A stretch of 64,000 nt of DNA, from contig OZ034967.1 in assembly GCA_964030785.1 (NCBI GenBank), positions 59,585,712-59,649,711 of the forward strand, read 5' to 3'. Of the stretch, positions 1 through 12,555 are shown in pieces. A program made the position numbers and the translations under genes. Numbering within the stretch: position 1 is the stretch's first letter; each line of letters opens with the position of its first letter. The DNA is from Siderastrea siderea (taxonomy: Eukaryota; Cnidaria; Anthozoa; Scleractinia; Rhizangiidae). The notes below the pieces were generated by a model. It ran no database searches and had not been told where the DNA came from. It saw only the letters and a list, made by a program, of their open reading frames with translations.

Positions 1-947
1 ACCACCAAAAGATCGGCTGAATTACAACAATTTTCACGTGGAAATATCTCATGCCTTTTGTGTTCTGGAATATTGAAGCTGTAATTGTACTGGCTTGAAA
101 TAAATGAAATTAAAATAATGTATTGCTTCCTGTAACTTCAATAACTTCAATAATACTGGTGTCTAATATCTTCCTGAAATTTGATCTTGAAACCGTATAT
201 TAATTGATAACTATAGTTCCACAAGGAGATGTGTGGTATAAATGTTCAGCAATATAAATGATGACCCACTACGTGACTGCTGCCATAAAACTGTGACAAG
301 GACAAAATAATGTGAGCTAGATCACTTGGCAAAATCCTGATAGCAACATTATGTTCTAACCGCCCAAAGTTGAGACAATAATTTAAGTTGTGAAATTCAG
401 ATGGTGGACATGCTATGCCCCCTAAGAGAACCTTACCAATCAGCTCATGTGTGGTGAGGTTCAGGGAATGAATTGATTAATTCTTGTGTAGACAATGATT
501 GCAGTATATATGACAAATCTTTTAACCACAACAGGGAAAATTATTTCCATTAAAAGAAGGTAATAGTGTTGATTTCATTTTGGTGATGTCAGAATCTCAC
601 AGGACTTCTCCACTTGTGATGTAATAATTTATAATCTCCTCACCACTGGATATTGCAGTTTTCAGCAATCTGATTGGCTCACTACACAATATGCTGTAAC
701 TACATTATTTGGAAAGCCTGTGTTTTCAAAATAATAAGGAAAACCTTCTTTTCCATTTGTTTCCCTCAGTATTCTCCCAGTCTGGAGGAAAGGGTTTATG
801 GACATGGAGCAAGAGCTACTAGGGGGAATTGATCATGTCATTCTAGACTTGATGTTGTTCGATCATTTTGCCAGGACAAACTTGCAAAGAGGCACTAAGT
901 CTATCCGTACCATACACCACTGTAAATCTACAAAAACCTACAAAGTA
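1..947. other. Left flank, no gene recognised
   Basis: AT-rich sequence with only short ORFs. I looked here for the missing first TMEM181 exon, which should encode a hydrophobic segment ending just before a glycine codon followed by a splice donor, and found none. It is probably part of a long TMEM181 intron. Confidence 0.4.
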
Positions 948-1129
948 CAGTCAGCTCTTGCCTTGCGGACACCTCACTACCATAGACACCCTGTTACTAC
1001 AGACAGGTGCTGAACTGCCGACAAAGAAGAATTACTGAAAACATAACTCCGACCCAGTGTCATGGACTCTCTCTATTATGAACACCAAATCTTGGTCCTG
1101 ATGGTGTCCGTTAGAGTGATAGTTGACTG
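948..1129. mobile_element. Short TA-flanked MITE with CAGT termini
   Basis: The left end CAGTCAGCTCTTGCCTTGCG and the right end, when reverse-complemented, form an imperfect terminal inverted repeat (CAGTCAACTATCACTC...GGACACC). TA lies immediately outside the left end and one base outside the right. There is no coding capacity. CAGT ends next to TA suggest a Tc1/mariner or pogo-type non-autonomous element. The element at 51411 has the same style of ends. Confidence 0.5.
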
Positions 1130-1209
1130 TTATTTGTTGCCTGTTTTTCTTTTGCCAATGTTGGTACACACACAAAAAGTCATACTGGATTTTTGATTAT
1201 GTTCTGCAG

Positions 1210-3266
1210 GACCACCCATAATTGTTGCACACACGCAGAAAGCTTCGGAGCTTCATGTATCAAGAGAAAAGTTGACGGTTTGTCTTACTTGTTCTGTGCT
1301 TAAGTGAGAATAGCTTAATACTAAATTTGGGATTAGGTGTCGCATGGTGGGGGGTGCGAGCAAACAGTGGCCCAGAGGTAACCATGGTAACCCAGACACA
1401 GCCCACCAGCCAGGTACCTGTAACACTAAGAAACACAGTGGGAAACCTTCATACTTACCATCCCCATTCTTACCCAGCAGGCTACACAAGCCAACTGCAA
1501 AGCAGGCTAGCAGTGGCGGGCAAAGTAGCAATCCCTGAATTCTGCTAATGAGCCCCCCCAAGAACGATGATGGAAGCATACCACTGACTGGCAACTGCCT
1601 CGTGTTTAACTTTGTCTCAATGTCTTACATTGAAAATTATAAATCAATTTTAAGAATGAATTCAAAATGACTTTAATAAATGATGTGACATTTCAGTGAC
1701 AGCTGGTTAACTGAACATATTTTTGAAGTAAACAAAAAGTAACAGCCAAAATAATTCGTAGTGTATAGACTTAAAAAGAATACATTGAACTAAGGTGGTT
1801 ATTTTGAAGTTAATTACCAGGTTTGACCCTTGAAACAGTAATACATGTAAGCCATATAATTCCCTGGTAGAAATCCTATACAGGATCTTACAGGATTTTC
1901 TAGGATCCTATAGGATCCTACAGGATCCTACAGGATCCTGTAAGTTCACACAGAATCCTACCCAGGATCCTAAATGGCACCATGTTATTTAGGATCCTAC
2001 TCAGGATCCTGTAAAGTCTTTCAGGATCCTGCTTAAGATTGTCTAGGATCCTGTTTAGGATCCTGTAGGATCCTATAGGATCCTATAGGATCCTATAGGA
2101 TCTTGCTTAGGATCCTGTAGGATCCTGTAGGCGAAAAATATTGCTCCAGCAGTAAATTAACAAATGAATGTTGTTTCTCTGTTGATCTTTCAGACTGGTC
2201 CATTTAGTATCGACACAGGAATCCTTTCGACATTCAACCAACAGCTGTGGCTTCTCTGCCAAATCAAACTGAATAGAACTAAAGCAGGTAATGCTAATTA
2301 AGTTGAAGATGATGCTTGCGAAAGGGTAAAGATGCCAAATGGCTCAGCATTGCAATATACTAAATACAAACTTAATTGATTGGTTTACTGTGATCTGATT
2401 GGTTAATTATTGTAATAAGTATAATTAATAAAAAGATAAATATTATTAAATGGTATTATAAATTAATAATAATATTGATATTATTAAATATTATTTTTAT
2501 TATTATTATTTCAATCTATTGTCTGCACATGTATAAAATTATTTAGAAGTTGAATATTATTTTAAGATGTGGCCCAATTCCCCACTTGAGGACACGTGGA
2601 TGATAATAAGGAGACTTTTGTGTTTTCAGGGACATCTTTTACAGACAACTTTCATTTGAGTGTTAAGATTCACGGTAGGGCGAAAGACAGCAGTTATCAC
2701 CTTATAGCAGCAACACCTTACAACAGAACACGTGTGCTTCGTTGCCAGAAGGTGAGAACTTCATTTAGTTGTTGTTGTTGTTGTTTTTGTCAATGGATTA
2801 ATTATTAATCACTGTTAAAAAGGAGTTATAAAGTTTTGAATTAGGCTACACTCCCCACCCACCCCCGGACGGTTGTCCCAGACAACCTGCATGATAACTG
2901 TAATATTATGGATCCCTGAGCATACAGTGCACATCTCCAAAATGTCATTTCTTAATTTAAAAAAAAAAGAAGTTACACTAATTCACATCAAGTAATGGCC
3001 CCTTACTGGGAACCAATGCTTAATACTAGGAAATGGTTGGGAAATAAAGGGAAAGAGCAAAATAAATTCTAATTATGCTGCAAAAAATAATTATCAAATA
3101 ATATTGTTTTCACTTGCTATTACAGAAATGTAATCCACTGGTGATTTTACATCTTGGTGTTATTGATTATCCATCATATGAGGCAGTCATCAAGTTCCAT
3201 GATCTTAACTCTCCCAGCAGAATACAAATCAACGACATCGAGTTTGTGGTAAGTTTTTAAATAATA

Positions 3267-3297
<31 letters not shown>

Positions 3298-6200
3298 TTT
3301 TCTACTCATACACAACTACACAACTACATTTCAACGAAAACAAACAATTTAGCTGCACCAAAAATAAAGAGAAGTTTGCAAATTATAATAACAAAGTTGG
3401 TAGCTGGGCACCTAAAATAAATATTAAGACCTAAACTAGTCTGGTGCCCATCAGAGAATATTGATGGTGCAGTGATGGGAGCATTTGCCTCTAGCCATTG
3501 CACAGGTCAAGGGTTGATTCCCAGCCTTGGCATCAATTTGCTGCTGGTTCTCGTATTTGCTCCAAGAGTTTTCCTGGTTTCTGAGATTTTCCTCCCAGCT
3601 CTCTAAAACCAACAGGGTTTTTTTTTCACGAAATATCCATCCACCTTCCCCACAGAAGAGTTTCAGACCAAAGAAGAGCAGGAGCATGAAGTCTTGGTAA
3701 CTCTTGTTCATGCTTGGCCTGGACATAACAAGATTATCACAATTCAGTAAATTTATATAATTTTTTTGGTATTTAAAGACCAGTTTTGCATTTTTTTTAT
3801 TTGCAGTTAAAACACTATAATGCAGATTTTACTCAGGTGGAGATCTGGTTCCGATTTGTTTTTCTTGTCCTTACGTTTATGGTCACAGTAAGTACACTGG
3901 CTTATAGATTACTACTCTGTGAGTAAACTATTTAGTTGAACGTGTCTTATAGGGGTGGAAAAGGTATGGACATGTTAATTCAAAAGAGGTAATCCCTTCA
4001 AGGCCTGCACCACTTGCTACTCAGCTGCTGGAAGCCAGCTAATGGATTTGAAGTTAACATTTGAGTTTAAAGGAAGTTATAAATCTAAGAAGACACTGTT
4101 GAAGCATCAAAAAGTCAATAAATTAATTTTACTTTTGAACTAGCAACCTTTTTTGAGCCTCTTCCTTTCTCACATAAACATCTCCTTTTCCAGGTCATGA
4201 CAACATTTTTCTTTTTTGATTAACTCTTCTTTGTCTTCTTTAATTGTCCACTTTAACTTGAATAATTTTTATGATATTCAAGGGAAAAAGTGCATTGCCT
4301 AAACTTGCTCTCAATTAATAACTCTTTCAGAAAGTATGAAGCATGGTCCTTTATGTAACAGTGTGATTTTGATTTAATTTTCCAACTGTAACTTCTGTGG
4401 TAAGAAAACTGGATAAACTGTCAGCCATGTTTTTGTGCATTCTTGGCGGCCCATTTGCACCCGGTATAGTATTTATAGTCTTATATTTTGTTCTGGTAGA
4501 AAATGATCTGCAGATCCATTGCTTTTTTTTAAGTCTTCATTATCACCTTTGCTTGGTTAATTATTATTTTCTCAACCTCTTGTTTTAATCACCGTTAATT
4601 TTGAGAGAAAAATAAAATTAATGAACACAGTTGTGTCTGAAATAATTCACTTTTTGTTGGATGACCTATTCACAAGAAATATGGTAGCACAGAATAAATC
4701 CAGCGTGTTATGTCGTGTTAAGACTTTTGTGCTTACTGAAATGTTTTCGTTTTCAGTGCATGTTTGCTCATTCACTAAGAAGATTTCCCTTGCGTGAATG
4801 GTCCATTGAACAGAAGTAGGTGTTACTCTTTAAAAAAAATAATTAAAAAATAAATAAATGAAATGAAATAATAAAATTCCCACACTAATAACTCCTGATT
4901 TTTAACCCTAGGAAGCCTTTTTGGGAGCCAACTAGTGGTGAATTTGACCATTTTTTATCTTTACTTACTCAGGTGGATGTCTCTTCTTCTTCCACTTTTG
5001 TTGCTGTACAATGGTAATAAATAGTCTATACGATGTATTTACTTATTTGTTCATTTGTCTGATTGTTTGGGTATTTATTTATTTATTTTATAATAGTAAG
5101 CTGTCATTCAAATTTACCCACAAAAAGTGAAAATCAATTTCAAAGGTTTTGCACCAAACTAGCCTCTCTTTAAAAGAAATTTAAGGCCTGAAGCAACTAG
5201 GAAATTAATAACTAATTGAAGATGTATGGCAATCAAGGTGCACTCGAGTTCATACCCAAACAGAGCTCTTTTCTTTGTTGTTGTTGTTGTTTTGTTTTTA
5301 AAAGTGTAGGCATCTAAAAGCCATATGTGTTGTATATTATACATGTACATCTGTCTTATTACAAGGAGGTTTGGAAAAAAATGCGAGTCGCTGATGGGAA
5401 TTGGACTCATGACACTTCCTAAACTGTTCAGACATTCGAACCACTGAGCTGCTGGGAAACTCATTGCAAGCTACCGGTACTGTAGGTTATATTTACTAGA
5501 TTCATTATGACATTCCTCCTGCATACTGCTATGGTAAGCAATGTTGAAGGTGTCTGGTATGATGATAACAGTATCCAGGACGTGTGTCACAATTACAATG
5601 AACTTAGGACATATGACCCAGCTCATGGAAGGTCTTGGGTTCAATTCCTGCTGGGGACTCCAATTTTTTTCTTTGTACCATTTTTTCTTTAATCACCAAG
5701 CTTAATATTCACCATGACCCTGATTCCTTAGTTGTCAAAAACAATGATTGATACCCTATGTTGTCTGTCTGCATTCAACAGATCCACTGTTTCCCCTCAA
5801 CTTTCTGGTCCACAGTTGGGTTCCGAGTATGTTTGATTCAGTGTTTCAGGCATCGTTCCTGTGTGCATTGCTGCTCTTTTGGCTTTGTGCCTTTCACGGC
5901 ATCAGACAGGTTTGTTTTTCTCAGAATGCTTTGTGTTTCTGAGCCCTTGACGTTCCTTCAATTGACATATGCTAGGGAGAGGTCCCTTCCCATCATTAGT
6001 ATAATAAGTGCAGTCGTATGTAGACTAAGAGCAGTCTGTCTTTCTGCTCCGGGATAGTAGAGTAACAAGAACCTGTGAGTGGGAATGAAATTTCTCCTGT
6101 TGCATGGAAAAGTAACACACATGTGGCAAGATAGAAAGTGACACTGCAGACAAGCCCACAGAGTTTGACCCTTCAAAGCCACTTTTTTTGTCAGGTGTCA

Positions 6201-9200
6201 GGACTTTACTTTTTGTCCTTCTTGGCCAATTAGATGCAAACCCAGTCCTAAGCAATTATGATTACTTTCCTCGTGTCTTGCATAGCACCTGCTTCAGGTT
6301 TTACTGAGTTTTCTTATTGGCTGTTTGCATTTTAAATATTAATAGCTTTTTTATTTGATGTACATGACATTCATTGCACTGACAGCAAGAAGCTTTGTAT
6401 TCCTCCTCTCTCAAAGATTTATTAAAAGTCTTCACAGATGTTGAGCATGCAACAGCCTTTTGTGGCATTCATGTGGTTTTTCTATTATTTTGATTTGTTT
6501 GTTGGTTTTTTTTTTTAATAGAGTGAGAGGAGATTGAGTTTTTACCTTCCAAAAGTTCTCATTGTTGGCCTCCTGTGGGTTTCAGCATTTACGTTGTCAT
6601 CATGGCAGCAGTAAGTTTTTAAATGAATGTTTCTCCTTGCAGCTCGTACATGTATTTGTAATAATGACACCCAAGTTGTGATAATACAATAATTTATTTA
6701 TCAGTGGATGAACAAAGCCTGAGGACACAAAGTTATGGTATCACACCATCAACAGACAAACAAAAGAACAACTTAAATACCATAAAGTACAAGTGTGAAA
6801 TTTTTCTTACTTTCCTCTATTTAACTTTCCACTTTGGACAAAATTTCAAAATGAACCGTGCCTACGTATATAAATAATTAGGAAATAACCGCTCAGTAGC
6901 TTTGAAAGTTGAAGCACCCATGTGCATGGCTTCTAAGCCGAGCAAGAGCTGTACTGTGATACAAGACAAGAACATAATTACTCAATAGCTTTATCCTTAG
7001 CCTTAAAAGTTAGAAACACTTAGAGGATGATGTAATGGAGGTCTATGTTTTGACTCCAGGGCACATTTGACTCTGGAAGTGAAATTGTTAAACAGTGAGT
7101 AGTCTTTAATTTGCTCAAAACAGTGCATTGTTTCTCCACAGATACAATGAGCTTCAAGATCCAACTTATCAGTACAAGATAGACATTGGCCACTTTATGG
7201 TACGACAGTTAAGTCACTGATATATAACTTCCCTGCCCCTTGTCAATTCACACCATTAAGTACCATTGTAAATTTAAGTGAGAAATTACAGCACTACTTC
7301 CACGACTGGGAGGACAAAGGAAGTCGAACCACCACACAGAGTAGAAAAAATGAATTCCAGCTTATAAGTTGTTTGAGCCAACTCATTTTAAGTGCAATTC
7401 AACATTCTGGCTTTGAATTAAGCTGAAATTCTGTATTGCCAAAAGGTCTTGGTAGCAGGAAACAAGTGATTAGTTTGAGATACAACACGACACTTTTAAA
7501 TTTCAACGAAAACATGTTTCAGCATCCCTGATGCCAGTTGAATGAAAAAGTTGAAGCAAAGCTATATCATGTGTAAGAGTAATTACAATTGTGAATGAAA
7601 ATATAAGCAAGAATAATAACAACAAAGAAAAAGCGTGATTATGTGAAAACTAAACATTTTAGTTTTAAATTAATGCATTTGACCTGTTGATTTAACATAC
7701 TAGGCTTTTCCCAGTGGATATGTAAAGATTCTTTGATTTTGAGTTGAAAGCTAGTAGTGGCACAGTCTAAAATATTTACTGAAACAATTGGCCCAACACA
7801 AATTGCGGCAACTTTCAGATTGTTGTAAGTGTTTGCATACGTGAGAGGCCCTATCCGAAACTTGTTTTCCTTGAAATTTAGAAGGGACATGTTGCATCTC
7901 AAACTACATTCTGTATTCTGCACTACTGCAATACGCGTACGTGGTAACTCACAAGTTTTGTTACAGTAGTCACCCTATAATTAATTTTAGAGCCAAAACT
8001 GTGACACACATCGTAAAGTTCATCTCCAAAAAGTACTGTTTAATATTCTTTTTTCAGGGCCTGAAGGTGTTTTTCTTCACAATTGGTGCCATTTACTTGG
8101 TGTACCTGGTGTACTTGTTATTCAGGGCATACAGTGAGCTCAGGGCCATGCCTTACTTTGGTAAAAATCACGTTCCTACTAATCTGTTTTACTTAAGCTG
8201 GGCAAATATTAGTGTAGTATTCATAATGTGTGGGGGGCGCGGTGGTGTAGTGGTTAGCGCGTTGGACTTCAGATCTGAAGGTCAGTGGTTTGAGACCCGG
8301 TCCCTGCCATCGTGTTGTTTCCTTTGACAAGAAAATTAACTCCACATTGTCTCGCTCCACCCTGGTGTACAAATGGGCACTGGCGACATACTGCTGGGGG
8401 TAACCCTACGATGGACTAGCATCCCATCCCGGGGGGAATATCACAACATCTCAGTTGCTTCATGCTACAGAAACCGGGATAAGCTCCGGCCATGTGAGCC
8501 TCCTTGGCTCGTGTGCGACTTTACCTACAGTGTACCACCCATTCATAACAATTCACTCATCCTCAACACAGCAAGGCTTGTTTGTTAAACTTGGCAACCA
8601 GTGAAAGCTCAAGGACCCAGCAGACAAAGTGCAAGGTTAACCCTACCCTTGGTTAGAAATGACACAAAAAGTAAAACACGAAGATATTATAGTTATTGGC
8701 TGAAGAGGAGTATACAGGTGGTTTTAGTTTAGCGTGGTTGAATCAATTGACAACTAATGTAAGATTAACTTTTTTGTTTGATTACAGATGTACGCCTCAA
8801 GTTCCTCACTGGTCTTATGCTGATTGTGTTAACTATAAGGTGTGTTCATCAAATGTCTGTGAAATGTGACGTAGCGTCTGCAAGTGATCCCTTCGATCAA
8901 TAATATTGTGGATTTTTAAACAAGAGTGGAAAATGCATGGAAACTATTTTCTGTAGCAATTACGTCCACATAGCTTCTTGTTCAAGAAGTTTCTTGCAAA
9001 ACTAGGACTGCTCATGGTGTGTCTTTTTTGTTTGTTTTTGTAATTATGTAATAATACTATAGCTACTGATATGTACTGTCCAACTTGGGTATAAATTATT
9101 GGATAGAAAAATACTGGGGCCTGCCAAAATTGGGTGAGGCTAAAAAACAAATTTTATAATCCAAATATTTTTAATGTGGACAACCAAGCACTTTCTACAT

Positions 9201-11536
9201 TGGACCATATGCTATCCATTATTAGGAAGTAATGGAATGATATTGCTAAATATTTTCCATTTCTCTCTCTGATTGTACATCTGTATTAACCTGTAACCAG
9301 TGACACTTATCTGTACTGCACCTTGACTCACTGTTATTGCAAATAAAGTTTGAGTTTTGATTATTGGCCACTGGGAACAAAAACAAAACGAACAAAGAAA
9401 AAGTTGTATTTATTTGCAGGCTAAGGCATATTATTCCATACTTTGCCTTTGCTAAGCTGATAATTTCCTGCCAAGTGATTGGTTGATGATTTTACTTTGT
9501 CGAAACAGGTGCAAAAGGATGTAACTCATAAGCTTAATAAATTATTCATTTTTTTTGTCACAATAATTTTCTTAATAATAAAAATCAGCAGAAAGAATGC
9601 ATTTCAAAATGTTCCCTCGTTAGAATAATTTTCTTAATTGGTATTGATGAAGCTCCCTCATGGGTAGAAGGTCCAAACAGATCACCAATCCCATAAAATG
9701 AGTAAGTATCAAATAGATCTATGCAAGTTGCTTTGAATGGAAAAATCTTTAGGCTAGCCTAATAATTTCTGATATTGTTATTTAGTATTAATTTTTATTT
9801 TAATCTTTAGTCTGGTGATAACAGGCCTTCGATTTGGAACTGGTGTACTACAGGAGAACTTTGTTGCAGAACTTGAAACTCACTATGAAAATTATATCCT
9901 TTTACCATTAAAATGAAAATAAATGTAATTAAGCTACTTTATAAAGTAGTGCTGTGAGGATTGACGACAAGTTGTAAACTAAAGAAATGTTAAATTAGAA
10001 GCAAACTGAACAAATGTGAGAAATCTCATCTGGTGTAATTTTTTTGGGGGGGCGGGGGGGTATCTTAATTAATCACTAATATCTATGCCACCTTTCAGTA
10101 ATAATTATTAATTTTCATGTATATCTCCTTAACACTGAGTACCTGCAGAATTCCTGACATTTTACGGATTGCTCAATTTCTATCTGTACACTATGGCATT
10201 TGTGTATTCTCCATCAAAGAACGCACTCTATGGTAAGTGACATTTGATAGAAAACTCTCTTTTGTGACAACTTCAAGTCAATGAGTGTCTTTCTCCGGTT
10301 TTGAATTTATGAAATTCTATACCTTCAACTGTAGACACTTAATAAACAAAGGCTCCTGCAATGTATAGTCAGCAGATAATTATTTGACATATTGTCTTTG
10401 TTTCACTTTAAGTCATGAGAAGCTATAACTAACTTAAGGTGGTATCTTGTTGACAGTCATGAAACGTTTTCAATCACAGCAACTAATAGTCATAAAGCAA
10501 AGCAGTCAGAAATGAAAAGTGCGGGGAAGCCTGACTTTGCAAAGAATAAAGCATTTTCCCTGATTACTTCAAACCCAAGTTCACAAGTTCAGTAAAACAT
10601 AGTGAATGCAAAATAAAACTAAACAAAGTTGAGAGTCTTTTAACATTTCTTCATTTGTTGTTTTTCAGAGTCATATTTCCGTGATCAGTCGACATTTTCA
10701 ATGTTGAACGAATCTGAAGATGAGGATAACATATACAGGTGAGCAGTTTTTCCCTGAACTGACCATGGTCTCTGATTACATGTACCAAAAAATTTACACT
10801 CCGACATTTGAAAGCGGGTCTGTTTGCATCCTCCTCCTCCTTCTTTTTTTAATGACAGAGGATCAAGTGGGTGAGCAAAGTGAGCACTTGGGAGCAAAAT
10901 GCAACAACGAGTGTAGGGCACAAGAAAAAAAAACTTTTTTTTTCTCTTTCACCCAACCCCACCCTCCTACATTTGCAGTTTTTGTTCCCTTGCACACTTG
11001 ATAATTTCATGAGAAAGTAGATCTTTGAACAGGCTATGTGAACGTTACAGTGGAATAACACTTGCAACCTAAGGTATCATTTTCGTTGTGGAGTATCCGC
11101 TCAGAAGGCCTTACTTGACTCCTGTGTTCAAATTGAACTATGCCAAAAATTCACTAGAGAACAAAAGAAATTCAATGCTGTTTGGTTTCAGAAGGATAAA
11201 AGTGTCATTTGAGTATGAAATCAGGCCAGCTATTATTGAGAGCAACAGCAGCTTTTAGATTTCAGGCAGGAATATCCCTTTCCCTGCAATATTTTGCTTC
11301 TTAGAATCCAAACAGTTGTAACAGTCTTGGCTTACACAAGTATAACTATATTTGTACCCCTGACAGCAGGTTGAAGTATGCAAGGCAGTTAGTACCGTCT
11401 CCCTTGTGAACAATCCTGGAAAGAGTGACTTTGTGTTTCTCAGGCTTTGAAATACTTCTAACATGTTTTTCTTTTATTGCATTTCAGTTCTCAGGTTGAA
11501 AAATCACAATTTGCCAGCAGCGACGAGGACGATTAA
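1210..11536 (+). CDS. TMEM181: TMEM181-like multi-pass membrane protein (5' partial)
   Basis: Sixteen exons in consistent phase: 1210-1277, 2194-2287, 2630-2751, 3126-3248, 3807-3887, 4757-4815, 4973-5013, 5782-5909, 6522-6610, 7142-7199, 8058-8160, 8788-8839, 9811-9893, 10143-10232, 10669-10738, 11488-11536. The translation tracks human TMEM181 closely: a luminal N-terminal domain (FNQQLWLLCQIKLNRTK), then about seven membrane segments, WMSLLLPLLLLYN, FLCALLLFWLCAFHGIR, and the C-terminal signature YSPSKNALYES followed by an acidic tail ending SSDEDD. Vertebrate TMEM181 is a Golgi/surface GPR178-type protein, reported as a host factor for a bacterial toxin; its normal role is unclear. The first exon or exons, carrying the first membrane helix, lie left of the window. 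All introns are GT-AG except the one after exon 13, which is AT-AC. Exons 1 and 2 are the least certain. Confidence 0.9.
1872..2133. repeat. GGATCC-centred minisatellite
   Basis: Degenerate tandem array with a unit of about 10 bp, TAGGATCCTR, each unit palindromic. I count roughly 15 intact GGATCC sites. Unit spacing is interrupted in the middle (1935-2040) and regular at 2050-2100. It lies in a TMEM181 intron just upstream of an exon. Confidence 0.85.
3268..3299. repeat. (AAT)n microsatellite
   Basis: Run of AAT/ATA triplets with one AGT interruption, in a TMEM181 intron 19 bases after a splice donor. Confidence 0.85.
3461..3735 (+). mobile_element. tRNA-derived SINE
   Basis: A tRNA-like head has an A-box-like GATGGTGCAGTGATGGGAGC and a B-box-like GGGTTGATTCCC (3511-3522). 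A tail follows with TGCTCCAAGAGTTTTCCTGG and CTCCCAGCTCTCTAAAACC, a body I associate with a common anthozoan SINE. Right boundary approximate. Located in a TMEM181 intron. Confidence 0.6.
5355..5470 (-). mobile_element. Possible tRNA-derived SINE head
   Basis: Read on the minus strand this has AGCTCAGTGGTTCGAATG (A-box-like) followed about 35 bases later by GAGTCCAATTCCC (B-box-like) and a T-rich tail. It is too diverged to fold confidently as a tRNA. Located in a TMEM181 intron. Confidence 0.3.
8229..8545 (+). mobile_element. tRNA-derived SINE, intact Pol III boxes
   Basis: The head GGGGCGCGGTGGTGTAGTGG TTAGCGCG contains a good A-box, and GGTTTGAGACC at 8288-8298 is the B-box. The non-tRNA body (CCACATTGTCTCGCTCCACC, ATACTGCTGGGGG, GGACTAGCATCCCATCCC) is shared with a diverged copy at 31777-32045. 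Located in a TMEM181 intron, same strand as the gene. Confidence 0.75.
9894..10142 (+). other. U12-type AT-AC intron of TMEM181
   Basis: The 5' splice site ATATCCTTTTACC matches the minor-spliceosome AT-AC consensus ATATCCTTT exactly. The 3' end reads TCTCCTTAACACTGAGTAC, with a U12 branch-point match TCCTTAAC about 10 bases before the terminal AC. Removing 9894-10142 joins GAA AAT T to CT GCA GAA, giving ENSAEFL, which agrees with the NSAEFLSF stretch recalled from human TMEM181. No GT-AG alternative keeps this frame. Confidence 0.88.
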
Positions 11537-12416
11537 ACCAAGCAAATTTGGTTGAAGTATGCGCAAGCATCTGAGTAGAGAATTTTGTACCCTAGATATT
11601 TTATGATAAATCAGCCACTTTCTCATTCCCTGATGCAGTGTATCTATCCAAACAGAACTGCAAAGCAGTCAGTAACATTAAGTTAGTGTGGGTTGTTACA
11701 AATGTTGCTTAGACCAAAACTTCTGAAGTAGGACTGGGGTACCACCTGGTGTTTGCGCAATCTCTATCATCCCCATGCACTTCTGCCGTTAAGGTTGGCA
11801 CATACGAAACGTAACTACTGGGACACGTCCCGGAAACAAGTCCATTTGTGTGAACTACCCATTTTGCCAAAAGAAAAAAAGACTTGTGGAGACCAAAACG
11901 CTTTTCTCGCACATTTAAACTGGTTTGAATTGAAGAGACTAGTTCCACGGACTTGTCCCTTCAAATTGTGGTTGTCTCCTTGTTTGAAATGTTCGAGAGA
12001 CAGGTCTCTGTGAATAAATCAAAACGAAATCAATCAGACCGTCAATGCAAAACAAGCCCTCTCGGGGTGTAGCTTAAGGGACTTCTCCCATTCTGTGTGC
12101 TGCTGACCTTAAGTGTTGCAGTAAGTGTTTTGCAGGCCTTATTCCTGGTCAAAAGTGTTAATGCGTTTAAAAAGAACCTCTGTTTAGTCAGACATCCCCC
12201 CCTCACCTCCTATCCAAAGAATCATTCCAAAATTTTTCAAACTTACTTGGGGTGGAGGGAGGCAAAGAGAGCACTTTTAGTCTAGTTAATGACTAAATTT
12301 GACCAAGTATCCTTACGACTTCTGATGAGGATTGTTGGTTTAATGTACGGATACAACTGAACCAGAATTACAGTCGGCATTTTACTTCATTTCATAGTGC
12401 AGCACGTGGATAACTC
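11537..12416 (+). other. TMEM181 3' UTR and downstream spacer
   Basis: Sequence after the TMEM181 stop. A candidate polyadenylation signal AATAAA lies at 12013-12018. The rest, up to the MITE at 12417, shows nothing recognisable. Confidence 0.4.
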
Positions 12417-12546
12417 TAGCCTGTTCCAGACGTTCAGATAATCCAGAGCACGACCGAAAAATAAAGCGAGCGAAAGAGCTCTTTCGTTCTTTCGCTCGCT
12501 TTATTTTTCGCTCGCGCTCCACTATCTGAACGTCTGGAACAGGCTA
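12417..12546. mobile_element. Foldback MITE with 9-bp target duplication
   Basis: Almost the whole 130 bp is one imperfect palindrome: TAGCCTGTTCCAGACGTTCA at the left and its reverse complement at the right, with a GC-rich GCGAGCGAAAGAGCTC core. It is bounded by the direct repeat GGATAACTC (12408-12416 and 12547-12555). A TA...TA boundary and 9-bp duplication suggest a Mutator-like non-autonomous element. Confidence 0.85.
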
Positions 12547-12555
12547 GGATAACTC

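Noticed and set aside
798..1013. ORF MDMEQELLGG... as the first TMEM181 exon
   Set aside because: No hydrophobic segment, no phase-compatible donor, and its 3' half lies inside a MITE.
7639..7923. 94-codon minus-strand ORF in TMEM181
   Set aside because: Lies wholly in an intron, no family resemblance, composition like surrounding AT-rich sequence.
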